Origin: Mucor racemosus
Lineage: Eukaryota; Mucoromycota; Mucoromycetes; Mucorales; Mucoraceae
Direction of reading: 5' to 3'
Length of the DNA stretch: 64,000 nucleotides
Assembly (NCBI GenBank): GCA_027405735.1
Contig: JAPEHQ010000010.1
Coordinates: 1,612,001 to 1,676,000 of the forward strand
Below are positions 10,529 to 20,856 of this stretch, one piece after another. Numbering within the stretch: position 1 is the first letter of the stretch; each line of letters opens with the position of its first letter. The notes under the pieces are model-generated. The model searched no databases. It was not told the origin of the DNA and saw only the letters and a program-made list of their open reading frames with translations. The translations under genes and the position numbers were made by a program.

Positions 10529-11780
10529 TTACATTTTTGAGCCTTGGTTAAACTTTGATAAAAAGGCTTCTTCCAATGCTGATTGAGTTACGGAAGAATC
10601 TGATATATCACTAAATGAAGATCCAATTGAATTCATTGCGCTTTCATTACTTGAGCCTGGTGCAGTTGATATTTGAAAGTTATTTGTTGCTGGTGAATGT
10701 ACAGGTGATTGAGGCTGTGTGCTTGATGTTTTAGTAGAATGTTGTGATGATGTAGCAGATGATGATTCAAGAGGAACTTCTTCACCATTCACTTTATCAG
10801 TATGTAATTTCTTGAGATTTTGTATAGACATGCTTAATGCCTGACGACTATTTTGAAGACCACTTGAGCTGCTATTGCTAGTGCTTTTCTTTGATTGTCG
10901 AGGTAAAAATGCAGGCTCTTCCACTTGCATTTTCATACGTTCAAAATGACTACTAAATTCTTCATCGTCTGTCTTTTCTTCATCATCATCATTGTGTTCT
11001 TCCTCTTGTGTCTGATTCATACTTTCTTCGCTACTACTCAAGCTATTATCGCCAATAGTATAAGGGGGAGCAGGATATGTTGCAGTTGATGTGCTTTTAT
11101 AAGCGCTACTGCTTATTGATGATTTCATAGATACATTATCTTTTGATTTATCAGCGAGACGAGAAGATGTATTTGATCGCTGTATAGAACCGCTACTTTC
11201 TATTCTTTGTGATTCTTGTTGCTGTTGCTGTTGTAGTTGTTGTTGATATTGTAATGTATTCGAATATCGAATAGATGCTATCAGGTTAAAAAAAAAAGTT
11301 GAATAAAACATTTATACAATTTGTAATGAGATTCTTACTTGATCGTGGTTTTGTTGGTGTGGGACTCTTTGCATTAGTCCTGTTTATGCTCGAATTATTT
11401 GTATTTAATCGTAATTGCTGATGAATACCACGCAGTTGTGTCTCGTAAATAAAGGCTGCATGACGAACAACATAAGAAGTAGGTACACCTAATTGTTCTG
11501 CAATAACATTCCCTATAATGAAACATTAGAAATTTGAATCATGGCATTTATTTACTGTAGTTACAGTCCGTATTCTTTTGACTCATATATTGCCATAGTT
11601 TATGTTCCATTTCCTCTGTCCATACTATCTAATAAATAAGTGTTTACGTTAATAATAATTCAACTAATGAAAAAAGATAAAACAAATGAAATTTACTGAT
11701 GGAGGTTCAACAAAGCCTTGTGGTCTTTTGAAGGGTAATCGAATAACTACATGAAAAGTATCTTTATCTTCAAATCCCAT
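10529..11780 (-). CDS. ATG29: Atg29, autophagy scaffold subunit
   Basis: Four exons read leftwards: 11780-11697, 11628-11565, 11512-11339 and 11277-10529, in frame throughout (356 residues). The N-terminal 80 residues match the Atg29 N-terminal domain: FHVVIRLPFKRPQGFVEPP, then VWTEEMEHKLWQYMS, DWNVIAEQLGVPTSYVV and RHAAFIYETQLRGIHQQL. In yeast Atg29 acts with Atg17 and Atg31 at the phagophore assembly site. The remaining 270 residues are disordered: a polyQ block encoded by CAA/CAG repeats, Ser-rich stretches, an acidic patch (NDDDEEKTDDEEF) and a conserved-looking last segment (VTQSALEEAFLSKFNQGSKM). The large 3' exon alone would look like an anonymous polyQ protein. The domain becomes visible only after splicing. 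Confidence 0.88.
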
Positions 11781-12763
11781 ATCTCTACGTTTTTGTAAGC
11801 AGCAAAAATACAACAAAAAGATGAGAAAAAAGGAGTGTTATCTTGTATGGTGGGGTGTATTATAGTTTAAACAGGCGAAAGAAACCCGTGATGATATCGA
11901 AATCAATCTTCAGATCATGGCTAAAATGATGATCAGCTGTATAAAAAGTATCAGAATAGCCAGAAAGATATATAATTATAAAGATAATGGTATTGCATGT
12001 TGAATTAAATAAAATATGCTTATAGAGATCGTTATTAACAAGCTCATTTAAAATGTTCGGCCGAGACAGCCATGAGGTTTTTTAAAGTTCAAGGCACATT
12101 TGTCACCAAATAGCTATTATGTAAAACCCAAATACAAAATACAAAATATAGGTCCAACATCTCAACTATCATACTAAAATAATTTTACTAAAAAATCGTA
12201 TTAATTGAGCCTAAAAAAATCCTTTAAAGTCAATATGTTTTCAGAATTTGAAACGGGATTTAATACATTGTATCTGTAGTTTCTATAGGAAAGACCATAG
12301 ATAGTTGAAATAAGCCTACAAATCTGTATTTATTTTCAAGTTTAAGCATCATAGAATATTATCACTACCATTTGGAAGCTGTTTCTAAGTTTGGCATGTA
12401 GCCAGTCTTCAAGTAGTACAAACATATTCAACCAGAAACTCATCATTTACCAGATAAAATCACTCAAGTCATCTTTGATTATGTTAAATCATGGTAATTG
12501 TTACTTTTACATCTGAAAAAAAAAAGAATACACCCATTTTAATTTTGTTTTAGATATTTTATATATACATATTAGAACAGAAACCCCTCTCCTTCAGCAT
12601 TAATTCAGTTGTTATCCATAATGCCTTTCAAAAATCTCTTTACAGCCCTATCAAACTAGGCTCCCTATAGTCACACTAAACAGGAATATCAGTCTATAAA
12701 ATACAAATGCTCTTAAACTTTTTGATCAAGTTTCTTTCTTTTAAACACACATAACAAAAATAA
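11781..12763. other. Intergenic between divergent ATG29 and the OHCU decarboxylase gene
   Basis: Shared upstream region of about 980 bp, AT-rich, without an ORF I can support. It must hold promoters for both genes. TATAAAAT at 12695-12702, about 61 bases before the decarboxylase ATG, is a plausible TATA box. Confidence 0.5.
12695..12702 (+). promoter_or_regulatory. Probable TATA box of the OHCU decarboxylase gene
   Basis: TATAAAAT about 61 bases upstream of the ATG. It is assigned by motif and position only. Confidence 0.4.
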
Positions 12764-13300
12764 ATGGCTTCTATTCCCTCTATTGAACAATTAAACAAAG
12801 AAACGCCCGAGAACTTTGTACAAGCCGTCAACACTCTTTTCGAGACCGCACCTCCTCTCGCCAAGCGTTTATTAGACGCTCGTCCTTTCTCCTCTTATAT
12901 CCAACTCATTGATTATGCTGAGAAGGTTTGTTTAGGAAATGATCTCACACAAGAAGAGAAATTGGAGGTAATGAATGCTCATCCTCGCATCGGTGCTTCC
13001 AAGGTTGGACTTTCTGCCAACTCACTTAAAGAGCAAGGTTATAATTCACATACTGGTCAAGTGTCTGCTCAAGATGAAGCAGTTAATGCCGAGTTGGCTA
13101 AACTTAATCAACAATATGAAGATCAATATGGATTCAAGTTTGTTGTTTTTGTAAATGGTCGTCCTCGTAATCAAATTATTCCCATTATTAAGGAACGTAT
13201 GGCTGCAAATGATCGTGATAAGGAACTTTATGTGGGAATTACAGATATGATGTTGATTGCAAAGGACCGTTTAAAGAAAGCTACTGAAAGTAAAATCTAA
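12764..13300 (+). CDS. URAD: OHCU decarboxylase (ureidoimidazoline decarboxylase), purine catabolism
   Basis: An intronless 178-residue protein of the 2-oxo-4-hydroxy-4-carboxy-5-ureidoimidazoline decarboxylase family. The enzyme completes the urate-to-(S)-allantoin route after urate oxidase and HIU hydrolase. Family signatures are visible: SIEQLN...ENFVQAVNTLFE at the start, ARPF near residue 40, the active-site region NAHPRIGA with the catalytic His at residue 73, then the AELAKLNQQYEDQYGFKFVVFVNGR helix-strand block and a C-terminal helix. The last three residues are SKI, an acceptable variant of the type 1 peroxisomal signal (SKL-like), so the protein is probably peroxisomal like urate oxidase. 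No partner gene of the pathway is nearby. This is one of the few genes here without introns. Confidence 0.9.
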   Translation: MASIPSIEQLNKETPENFVQAVNTLFETAPPLAKRLLDARPFSSYIQLIDYAEKVCLGNDLTQEEKLEVMNAHPRIGASKVGLSANSLKEQGYNSHTGQVSAQDEAVNAELAKLNQQYEDQYGFKFVVFVNGRPRNQIIPIIKERMAANDRDKELYVGITDMMLIAKDRLKKATESKI

Positions 13301-14920
13301 AATAAAAAAAAGATAGTATAAAAAATATACCCCTCAAAAGTTATCTATAATGAGTTTTTTAATGTCAGGTTTTTGTATTATTGGATCAAAATCGTACCAA
13401 GTGTCACTTATGTATGGTTTCCCAGATACATTTGCTCTCATGTCGTATGCTGTGAACAATATGTACAGATACAGGAAACTTTAATATCTATTTTAAGAGT
13501 TATATTGGTCATTAAAAGAATAATGCTAGTACTACTAATTGAGCGTCAAATCAGAAATATTGTGTAAATGAAATATTTAAAGCTTTGAAATTGGTTTCCT
13601 TTTCGCCAAAATTAAACTATACATTAAAGAATATCGTGAATGTGTTTCTAAGTCATTCTTTTCTGAATAACCTTAGAAATATAGGTATAATTAAGCATAT
13701 CTCAAGTAGTATGTAAGCTTTCAGATTTAAAAGTCCGCTTATTTCAGATTTGAGTTTTTTTAAATCAAATGCCAAAAAATATTACTTTTCTGCAGATTTC
13801 TAAAAATCCAGTATATAAAGCAGGTATTACTTAATAAGTGATTTTTGTACAGTTTTTGATGGCGGATTAAATGGTACTTTTTATATATAATTGTTTTACC
13901 AAAATTTTCGTGATAATTAACAATATCAAAATAACGGGGTTTCCTCAAAATATCAAAATTATGATTAGGCAATAGGCAAATTAATAGTTTTATATGATAG
14001 AGTGAGAAATTCTGGTCATTTTTGGCTTATAAACACCATTTGAAAATATCTCGATTTTGGGGTCAAAAATAGATTAAAGTGATTTGGGAGCGATTTGCCC
14101 CTGTAGCACCAAGAGCCGAGGCCATTGGAATTTTATGATTTTGGAAACGAGAAAAAAAATATAGGAAGAAGTTAGATAATGTGGGAAATGGTTTTGAACT
14201 GATTTAAGCTTCAAAAAATATCTGTATAACTCGGGAAAACTCTTTAAAGTATGTGGTTTTAAGATATATTTAGCTATTGACGTTGTAAACCAATGCATAT
14301 ATCTCCAGAGATGCCCCAAGAATGCTTCCGCCCGAAGCTTCATGATTCTGACTTCATTGTCGCTCATATAAAAAGGTTCAAATGCAGTCTATAGCGACCA
14401 AAAGATTGATTTTAGGGCACTTTTAGAGATTTCTCGGATAGTTTTAGCCAAATGCTCGATAAATGAAACTTTATGAATACAAATTGAAGCAGTGAAAACC
14501 TACTATTTTGTTTTTTTCCTGTTCTAAACCCTCATATTTGATGTACTAGAGCTCACTTAGGTAGGTGATCTTGTAGAAATAGATGTAGAGTGACGTTGTA
14601 GAGTAGCTGTTTCATTTACTAGAATGATTGAAACGCACTCAATTTGCATTAAATCTTGCTAATAATAATAAATCAAGAGCGAATAAGTTGCCCTATACAC
14701 TGAAGATATTATCTGAATGAACTTTTTATCAATAATGCATCATTTTCTGATCTGAAGAGCATGGCTGGAAGCACTTATTTCAAAGGAGTGTGGTCACATT
14801 CATGGTCACGACGAAGCCGAAACTTTGACATTTCAGTGGGGGTGGGGGGAATCCAATAAAGAAACCCTTGTTAGATTAATCTTTTTGTCCCTGTCTCCAA
14901 CTCACTATATCAAATAAAAT
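13301..14920. other. Intergenic, 1.6 kb, no gene supported
   Basis: A minus-strand ORF at 14074-14367 (97 codons) and some shorter ones have no recognisable features. The texture (AT-rich, imperfect palindromic strings) resembles decayed repeat DNA, but I find no second copy in this window. A G-rich tract (GGGGGTGGGGGG) lies near 14839, within the uL13m upstream region. Confidence 0.45.
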
Positions 14921-15545
14921 ATGTCTCAAGCTGTTGGAAATGTAAGGTTATACATGAATCATTTAAACATATAACTAATGTCTATTTTTTTTTGAATTCA
15001 GACTGCTCTTGCTTATGCTCGTGTATGGCATGTTGTTGATGCCAAACAAAGAGTTATGGGTCGTTTAGCAACCAACATTGCAACTACTTTGATGGGAAAG
15101 CACAAGCCCATTTATGATCCTGCTGGTAATTTGTTGAACGATATCTTTACAGCTTTTTTCAGGGTTTACTGACATTTTTTTTATAGCTGATTGTGGAGAT
15201 TATGTTGTTGTTTTGAATGCAAAGGATATTTTAGTTTCTGGAAAGAAGGCTGAACAAAAGTTATATCGTCACCATACCATGCATCCCGGTGGATTAAAAG
15301 AAATTACATTCGAAAATTTACAAGCAAAGGATGCAACAGAGGTAAAAGAAGATGAAATGATTTTGATGATTCGTTATTGACATTTGGAGAAATTTTTTTT
15401 ATAGCCTCTTCGTAAAGCAATTTCAGGCATGTTACCAAAGAATAAGCTGCGTCAAGTGCGTATGGATCGTTTAAAGATTTTTGAAGGAAGTGAACATCCT
15501 TATGAAGCCAACATTATCAAACAACATGGTGTTACTAAAGAATAG
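14921..15545 (+). CDS. MRPL23: Mitochondrial ribosomal protein uL13m
   Basis: Four exons, 14921-14941 (seven codons), 15002-15125, 15187-15341 and 15405-15545, encode 146 residues. Motifs of the bacterial-type L13 family appear in order: [76 protein letters not shown] and RLKIFEG. The size and the lack of eukaryotic uL13 features fit the mitochondrial version, a large-subunit protein. There is no clear cleavable presequence; the start [16 protein letters not shown] resembles yeast Mrpl23, which also begins almost directly with the fold. It converges with CYC8 with only 108 bp between stop codons. Confidence 0.93.
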
Positions 15546-15653
15546 ACATTTTTCAACTCAAAAAAATCGAATAACACAACTAAACAACAACACATTTGTA
15601 CAGTAAAATTATACAACAATAAAAAAAAAAGTATATAATAATATAGTATCTAT

Positions 15654-17570
15654 TTATTTTCCAATTGCTTGGCTATCATTCATTTCTTCATCTTCTGGTT
15701 TAATGTAAGGTGATGATTCTTTTTGATGAGATGAAACATCTGTCATTTCTTCATCCTCGTTATTATTATGATGTGTTACAAAAGATGGTTTGGGTGATTT
15801 AGGTTCTTCTTTTGTAGCTGTATTAATGAGCATTGGATTCATGTGAGCATTGGGAGAAGGTGGTGATAAAGAGGGTCTACGGCCATTAATATCAGGGATA
15901 TGTAATTGCTTGGGTAGTTCATTTGATCTTGTATCATTTTCAGATAAACCTGGTAATTCTCTACCAGGTTCAGCAATATCACGATGATCAGCTTGCTTTT
16001 GTTGAGCTTGTCTTGGTCCCTAATCATGATAAATATTAATAGTGGTTCAGCTCATAATTTATGAATAATTTTACCTGTCCGTAAGGAAGCATACTGCTAC
16101 TTCCAGCTGCATGTTGAACATATTGACTAGGATTAATGACATCTTGAGGCACCGGTGCAGCACTTCCACTCACAGGCTTTCTTAACAAGTCAATACGCTG
16201 TTGAATATGAGCATTATTTGGGTCTAATTCAGCAGCACGTTGATATGCATCCAAAGCATCTTGCATTTGATTATTACATGACTCATATAATGTTCCCAAA
16301 TCATACCAAACCTCACTAATATAAGGATTTAAACGAATGGCTCTACTATAAGCATCCAAAGCATCTCTGTATTGATTGATTTGGTAATACAAAACACCAA
16401 TTGAGCACCAAAACGTTGGGTTACGAGCATCTCGATACACTGCTTGTTGATAAGATTCATAAGCTTTGGTAAAGTTTTGTTCTGCCATATAACAACGGCC
16501 TACAAGATACCATGATTGAGCATCTGCACTATCTGCACTGATTGATTTTGTCAAGAATTCAGTTGCCAATTTCTGATTAGTAAAAGAAGTATCAGGTTGA
16601 TGATACAGCCATCCAAGTTGCTGTAAAACTTTTGCGTGATCCGGATTTTCGGATAACACATGTTCATATGCCTCTTTTGCAGCATCATACTTTAAGAAGT
16701 TAGCATCTCATATGATCTTAAACTACTAGGGCTTACCTCCTTCTTCTGTTCATGGACATGACCTATTTGAAACCAGATATCTGATTCAGTCAAAGGACTG
16801 GGTGGATGTTGCAACACATATTGAAAATACTACTCATGTGAAATTATCAGAAATACGAAAATATGCATCTCCAATAAAACTTACTTGTAATGATGGATCA
16901 AATTTACGTTGTTGTTTATATATAATACCTAGTCTGAAATAAACTTCGCTTGATTTTTCAAATTGAGGGTCCATTTTCATTACAGCCGAAAATGCTTCTT
17001 CAGCATGTTCTAATGAACCATAGCGATCGTATAAAATACCAATTCCATACCACAATTTTGCATCTTTTGGGTTTTGCAAATGGTATAATGCTTGTTGATA
17101 AGCTTGGTATGCTTCTTGCAAATTGTCTGACATCAAGTAACAATGACCTAATGCTGCCCAAGTATCGCCATGACTTTCTTGAATTGCTAAAACTCTTTTG
17201 AAATACTCTACTGCCTATAATAGATTAACATAGTTTTTAATACCTTATAATTTAATATATATGTATATGTGCTAATACTTTGTTGAATTGTTCTTTTGCA
17301 CGATAAATTGATGCGATTTGAGACAAAGCAAGAATTGAGTAAGGATTATGTCTTAAAGCTGATTCATAACTATTAATGGCTTTATCATGATCACCCATCA
17401 TTTCGGCCAAGTTTCCTTAAATAAATTCTAATATTAGCACCAACCTACATTTTGCTTGTGAATTTCTATTTACCAAATGTTATCCAAGTTTGTTCATTCG
17501 CAGAAGCTAGCTTTTGTACGGTATTTGGTTGGGAATGCTGCATGCCGCTATTACCGAGAGTTGTACTCAT
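15654..17570 (-). CDS. CYC8: Cyc8/Ssn6 transcriptional corepressor, TPR protein
   Basis: Six exons read leftwards: 17570-17474, 17415-17279, 17214-16885, 16829-16737, 16689-16075 and 16019-15654, in frame for 545 residues. The first about 400 residues are a continuous series of about ten tetratricopeptide repeats with the Ssn6 arrangement, such as TWITFGNLAEMMGDHDKAINSYESAL, SHGDTWAALGHCYLMSDNLQEAYQAYQQAL and FWCSIGVLYYQINQYRDALDAYSRAI. In yeast the TPRs bind Tup1 and DNA-bound repressors to silence many gene sets. The tail of about 145 residues is disordered and acidic, with a proline patch (RRPSLSPPSPNAH), and lacks the long polyQ/QA tracts of the yeast protein. The gene is about half the yeast length, mostly because of the short tail. 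Confidence 0.92.
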
Positions 17571-18639
17571 TATTATTGAATGATTGAATAGCTAATCGTA
17601 TTTTTGCTACGCTATAACTGATTGATAAAAAAGAGGCCTTTACTTAATATGTATATTTAGTTTTCTATTGTCTAAACGAAATAATAGAAACGAAAAATAA
17701 AAGGAAAATTGCCTCAACAAGGAAGGGAAAGAAAGAAGAATCCAGGTTATATTTTTAAGTTTAATTAAAACTCCCAAACCGTTGGCGGCGATCAGAAACA
17801 ATTAAGTTTGGTTCAAGGGAAAACTTGGGGATCGAATTGGAGCGATCTAATCACTATAGTAAAAGAGCGACTTTTTTTAATCATTAGGACTGATGTGATC
17901 TCAAACTGACAATCATAATGGATTTAGTCTTATTTACTTTCAGTAAATCTTTTGATACATGATTCAAAATCAGAGCTAGCGTTGCTTTAATCTTACGAAA
18001 CAATGGTTATCAGAATGTATCACTATGAAGGCACTAGTTGAAATTTAGTATCATTTAGCCCATTTTATGCATTCTGTATTTATAATCCGGAGTAAATTTA
18101 AAGATGATGGTTTTAATGGTCATCAATTGATTTGTTTATGATGCCTGGATTTTCAGATAAATGAAGTATGCCATCTTGTTGCAACAACATTAATTTTCAG
18201 GAGAAATATTTATGCCCACATGAATATGGATTTTAAAGAATCCATCTTATTAATTCAAGGCTGCCGATCTTTTAAAAGTCTCATAAATAAATTGTTAGAT
18301 AGATGCATCAATTACACTGAAATTTTTTCATTTTCCAAAGTATAAATGCTTCAAGTACTATTTAAAATCTAATCAGGTTACCAGGTATTTACATTTCCCA
18401 AATTAGGATCTCATTTCTCGAGGTGAAGTGAGAGTTTGGCCAATCTAATGCTACTTTACTTGAAAAGCGCTTTTCAAGCAAATAAAATATCTTGAAATCT
18501 GCTATTTCTGTTTAAATCTATCCAATGAGATTTGTTATCTATACCTTGGAATTCAATTGAGCCAAGATGTCTAAGCTGCTTGCAAAATGCATAACACATT
18601 GCGTTATGTATCTGTTCTTGAAAGTATTTTATATCTCAC
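17571..18639. other. Intergenic, CYC8 upstream region and unassigned DNA
   Basis: The first few hundred bases form the probable CYC8 promoter. Beyond about 17900 I see only AT-rich sequence without an ORF of note, leading into a family-1 repeat near 18640. Confidence 0.45.
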
Positions 18640-19601
18640 CAAAGACTTAAAAACAAGCGAAATTTACTGTTTACTCCTTAAAACCGGGTCTCACTTTTCA
18701 TTCCTGCTCTACTTTTTTTTTCACTAAATAACACCAAGAAAAAATTATATGCCAATGTATCTGAGATATTCAATTTTAATCCAAAAATGAGTGTCCGGAA
18801 ATATCCTATTTTTTACAGTTGGTATTAATTTTTCAGTGCTAATGTTTCAGATTTTTTACGCGTATTTCACTGCTAAAGGATTGAAAACTTTGAGGCTTCA
18901 TATCTCCAGAAAACATTAAGCTATACTAACAATTTTTAATAATAAAACTTACTTGTATTAAAGCGCTCTATAACATGTTTTAATATAAAGAGTTTCTGAG
19001 CACTTTTATTTTTTTTCATTTTTTTGACTTTTCTATAGTAGGTTTCAAAATATTGGTTAAATTGAGCAACATTTTTTTTGCATTCATGTCATTTAGCTCG
19101 TTGAGCACTCTCGGACACAATTTAGAGTTTTCTAAAATATTAATTTTTCATGGAGATATCCTCAAAAATGTGTACAAAAAGGTACTTCCATTTCTAGTTT
19201 CCATTTTTCCCTTATATACCCTCATCCCAAATTCTGAATCTGAAAAAAATTTGGACAAAAATATTGTTTTCTCTACTAAAAATGTAGCTAAAAGGTTTTT
19301 CAATAGCTCGATCGATAGATAATTTTTTTGCGTATCACTTTAGTTAATTATATTTTAAGTATGTTTATAAAAAGTGATGTATATCTTTAAAAAACCTCCA
19401 AAATTTCAATTGCATTTTACGTACAATTTAATGTGGAATGTTTGTCTAAATTTTATTTAGGTGGATCTAGAATCAAAAACTGTACAAAAACTATTTAACA
19501 TACTAGGTCGACTTACTTTGCAGTTCATGAGCCATTAAACGATTTTGTTTTTTTGATCATTTTCTGATCGATTTCACAAATCAGTTTTGGAACTCAGCCA
19601 T
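18640..19601 (-). repeat. Dispersed repeat family 1, copy R2, left part (inverted)
   Basis: Inverted relative to R1. It reads from the end of module 2 inwards and shares CTTATATACCCTCATCCCAA, AATTCTGAATCTGAAAAA and the TTTTTTGATCATTTTCTGATCGATT block. It stops abruptly at 19601 where a solo LTR begins, and resumes at 23197 (CATAGTTTTAAGCTGTGATG) to about 23315. The repeat was therefore present before the LTR. Confidence 0.8.
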
Positions 19602-20109
19602 TGTTTAAATATACACAATGAATAACTAGAAAATAAAGTTAAAACTAGATATATTTATTGAGTATATTGTAGGTAAAAAGATAACGAATCCATCTCGAAC
19701 GACATCAGGATTCAGGGTATTTATATGTTTTGGAAGCGTGGATATAGAGTCTACAATACAGAGTGTATGAAAGTATGATTTCATCTTCTTGAAGAACTAG
19801 TTGATTACAACATGATGATATAATAGGTTGGCCATAGCAAGTTTAGTAGGATACGACCAAGTTAAGTATATAGGATCTTCATGCTTGATTTACTTTAGAC
19901 TGTGAATGTTGATACAAATGGAATAGTTGAATTCCATTTCCAGGAACGAGTTCATGATTGGCTCACTTCAGGATCTCAGGCTACACCATTTCATCATAGA
20001 CTAAATGTAACATAACTAAATGAAATAAAATTGGCATACATCATTATCACCTCATACTCATCCTTCTAACGTGCCACCAACTTTAAACCTGCACAAATTT
20101 TAACTTTTT

Positions 20110-20740
20110 TCAAGAGCTATCAACTCACCCAAAACTAACGATACAATAAAAAAAATCCATAACAATCATTATTTAAACCTTTGTAAACAATTGTTATGGC
20201 TCGAATACTTAATTTTACTATAAAATCATTCTGTTGATAGCCTTTGAAAATAGACGGTATTTCAAAATCTAAGCTGTGTGCTCTTAGGTGAGGGTAACTT
20301 TTGAAACAAGGATACTTTGTGATACATAACCTCCTTACCTTAAACCCAGCTTACGTAAGCAATACCTGAAATCACCATTTTCGCTATCAACTTACTCAAA
20401 AATACTAAGACACTAAATCGGATACATAACAATTGTTGTTTAGAGTTTTGATAACAGCTTTAATAACTGCAGTGATGAATTTTACTATGGCAATAATTTA
20501 TGGATGGCCTTTGAAAATATTATGTGGTTTCGCAGACTTTAAGCTGGGGTATCGACGTAGCACCAGCTTACAAAAAAAAATCTTCAAGACCTATCAACTT
20601 TCCGAAAAATAAAGATATAATAAATCAGAGCCATAACAATCATTATTTAAACCTTTGTGAACAATTGTTATGGCTTTAATAGTTATTTTTACTATAAAAT
20701 CATTTTACTGATAGCTGTTGAAAATAGGCGGTACTGCAAA
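20110..20740 (+). repeat. Left-arm subterminal repeats of the DDE transposon
   Basis: Three degenerate direct repeats begin near 20110, 20379 and 20585 (CTATCAACT followed by CAAAA/GAAAA and a GATAYAATAA-like word). Within the first and third, positions 20157-20199 and 20631-20673 are 43-bp hairpins with arms CCATAACAAT and ATTGTTATGG, identical at 42 of 43 bases. The middle copy is weaker. They may be transposase-binding sites. Confidence 0.75.
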
Positions 20741-20856
20741 TATTTTTGGGTAGGAAATAAGGCTTGGCTACAAAGAATTAAAGTTATACTCCGTTATTTA
20801 AATTATTCAGGGAGGATCAAAGTTTTACATCATCTATACACTCAATTTTTATTACT

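Noticed and set aside
14074..14367. 97-codon minus-strand ORF in the 13-15 kb gap
   Set aside because: No recognisable motif, codon use like intergenic DNA, no splice partners found.
19053..19322. ORF with relatives at 33202-33564 (+) and 6516-6812 (-)
   Set aside because: Same repeat read on the other strand. Not a gene.
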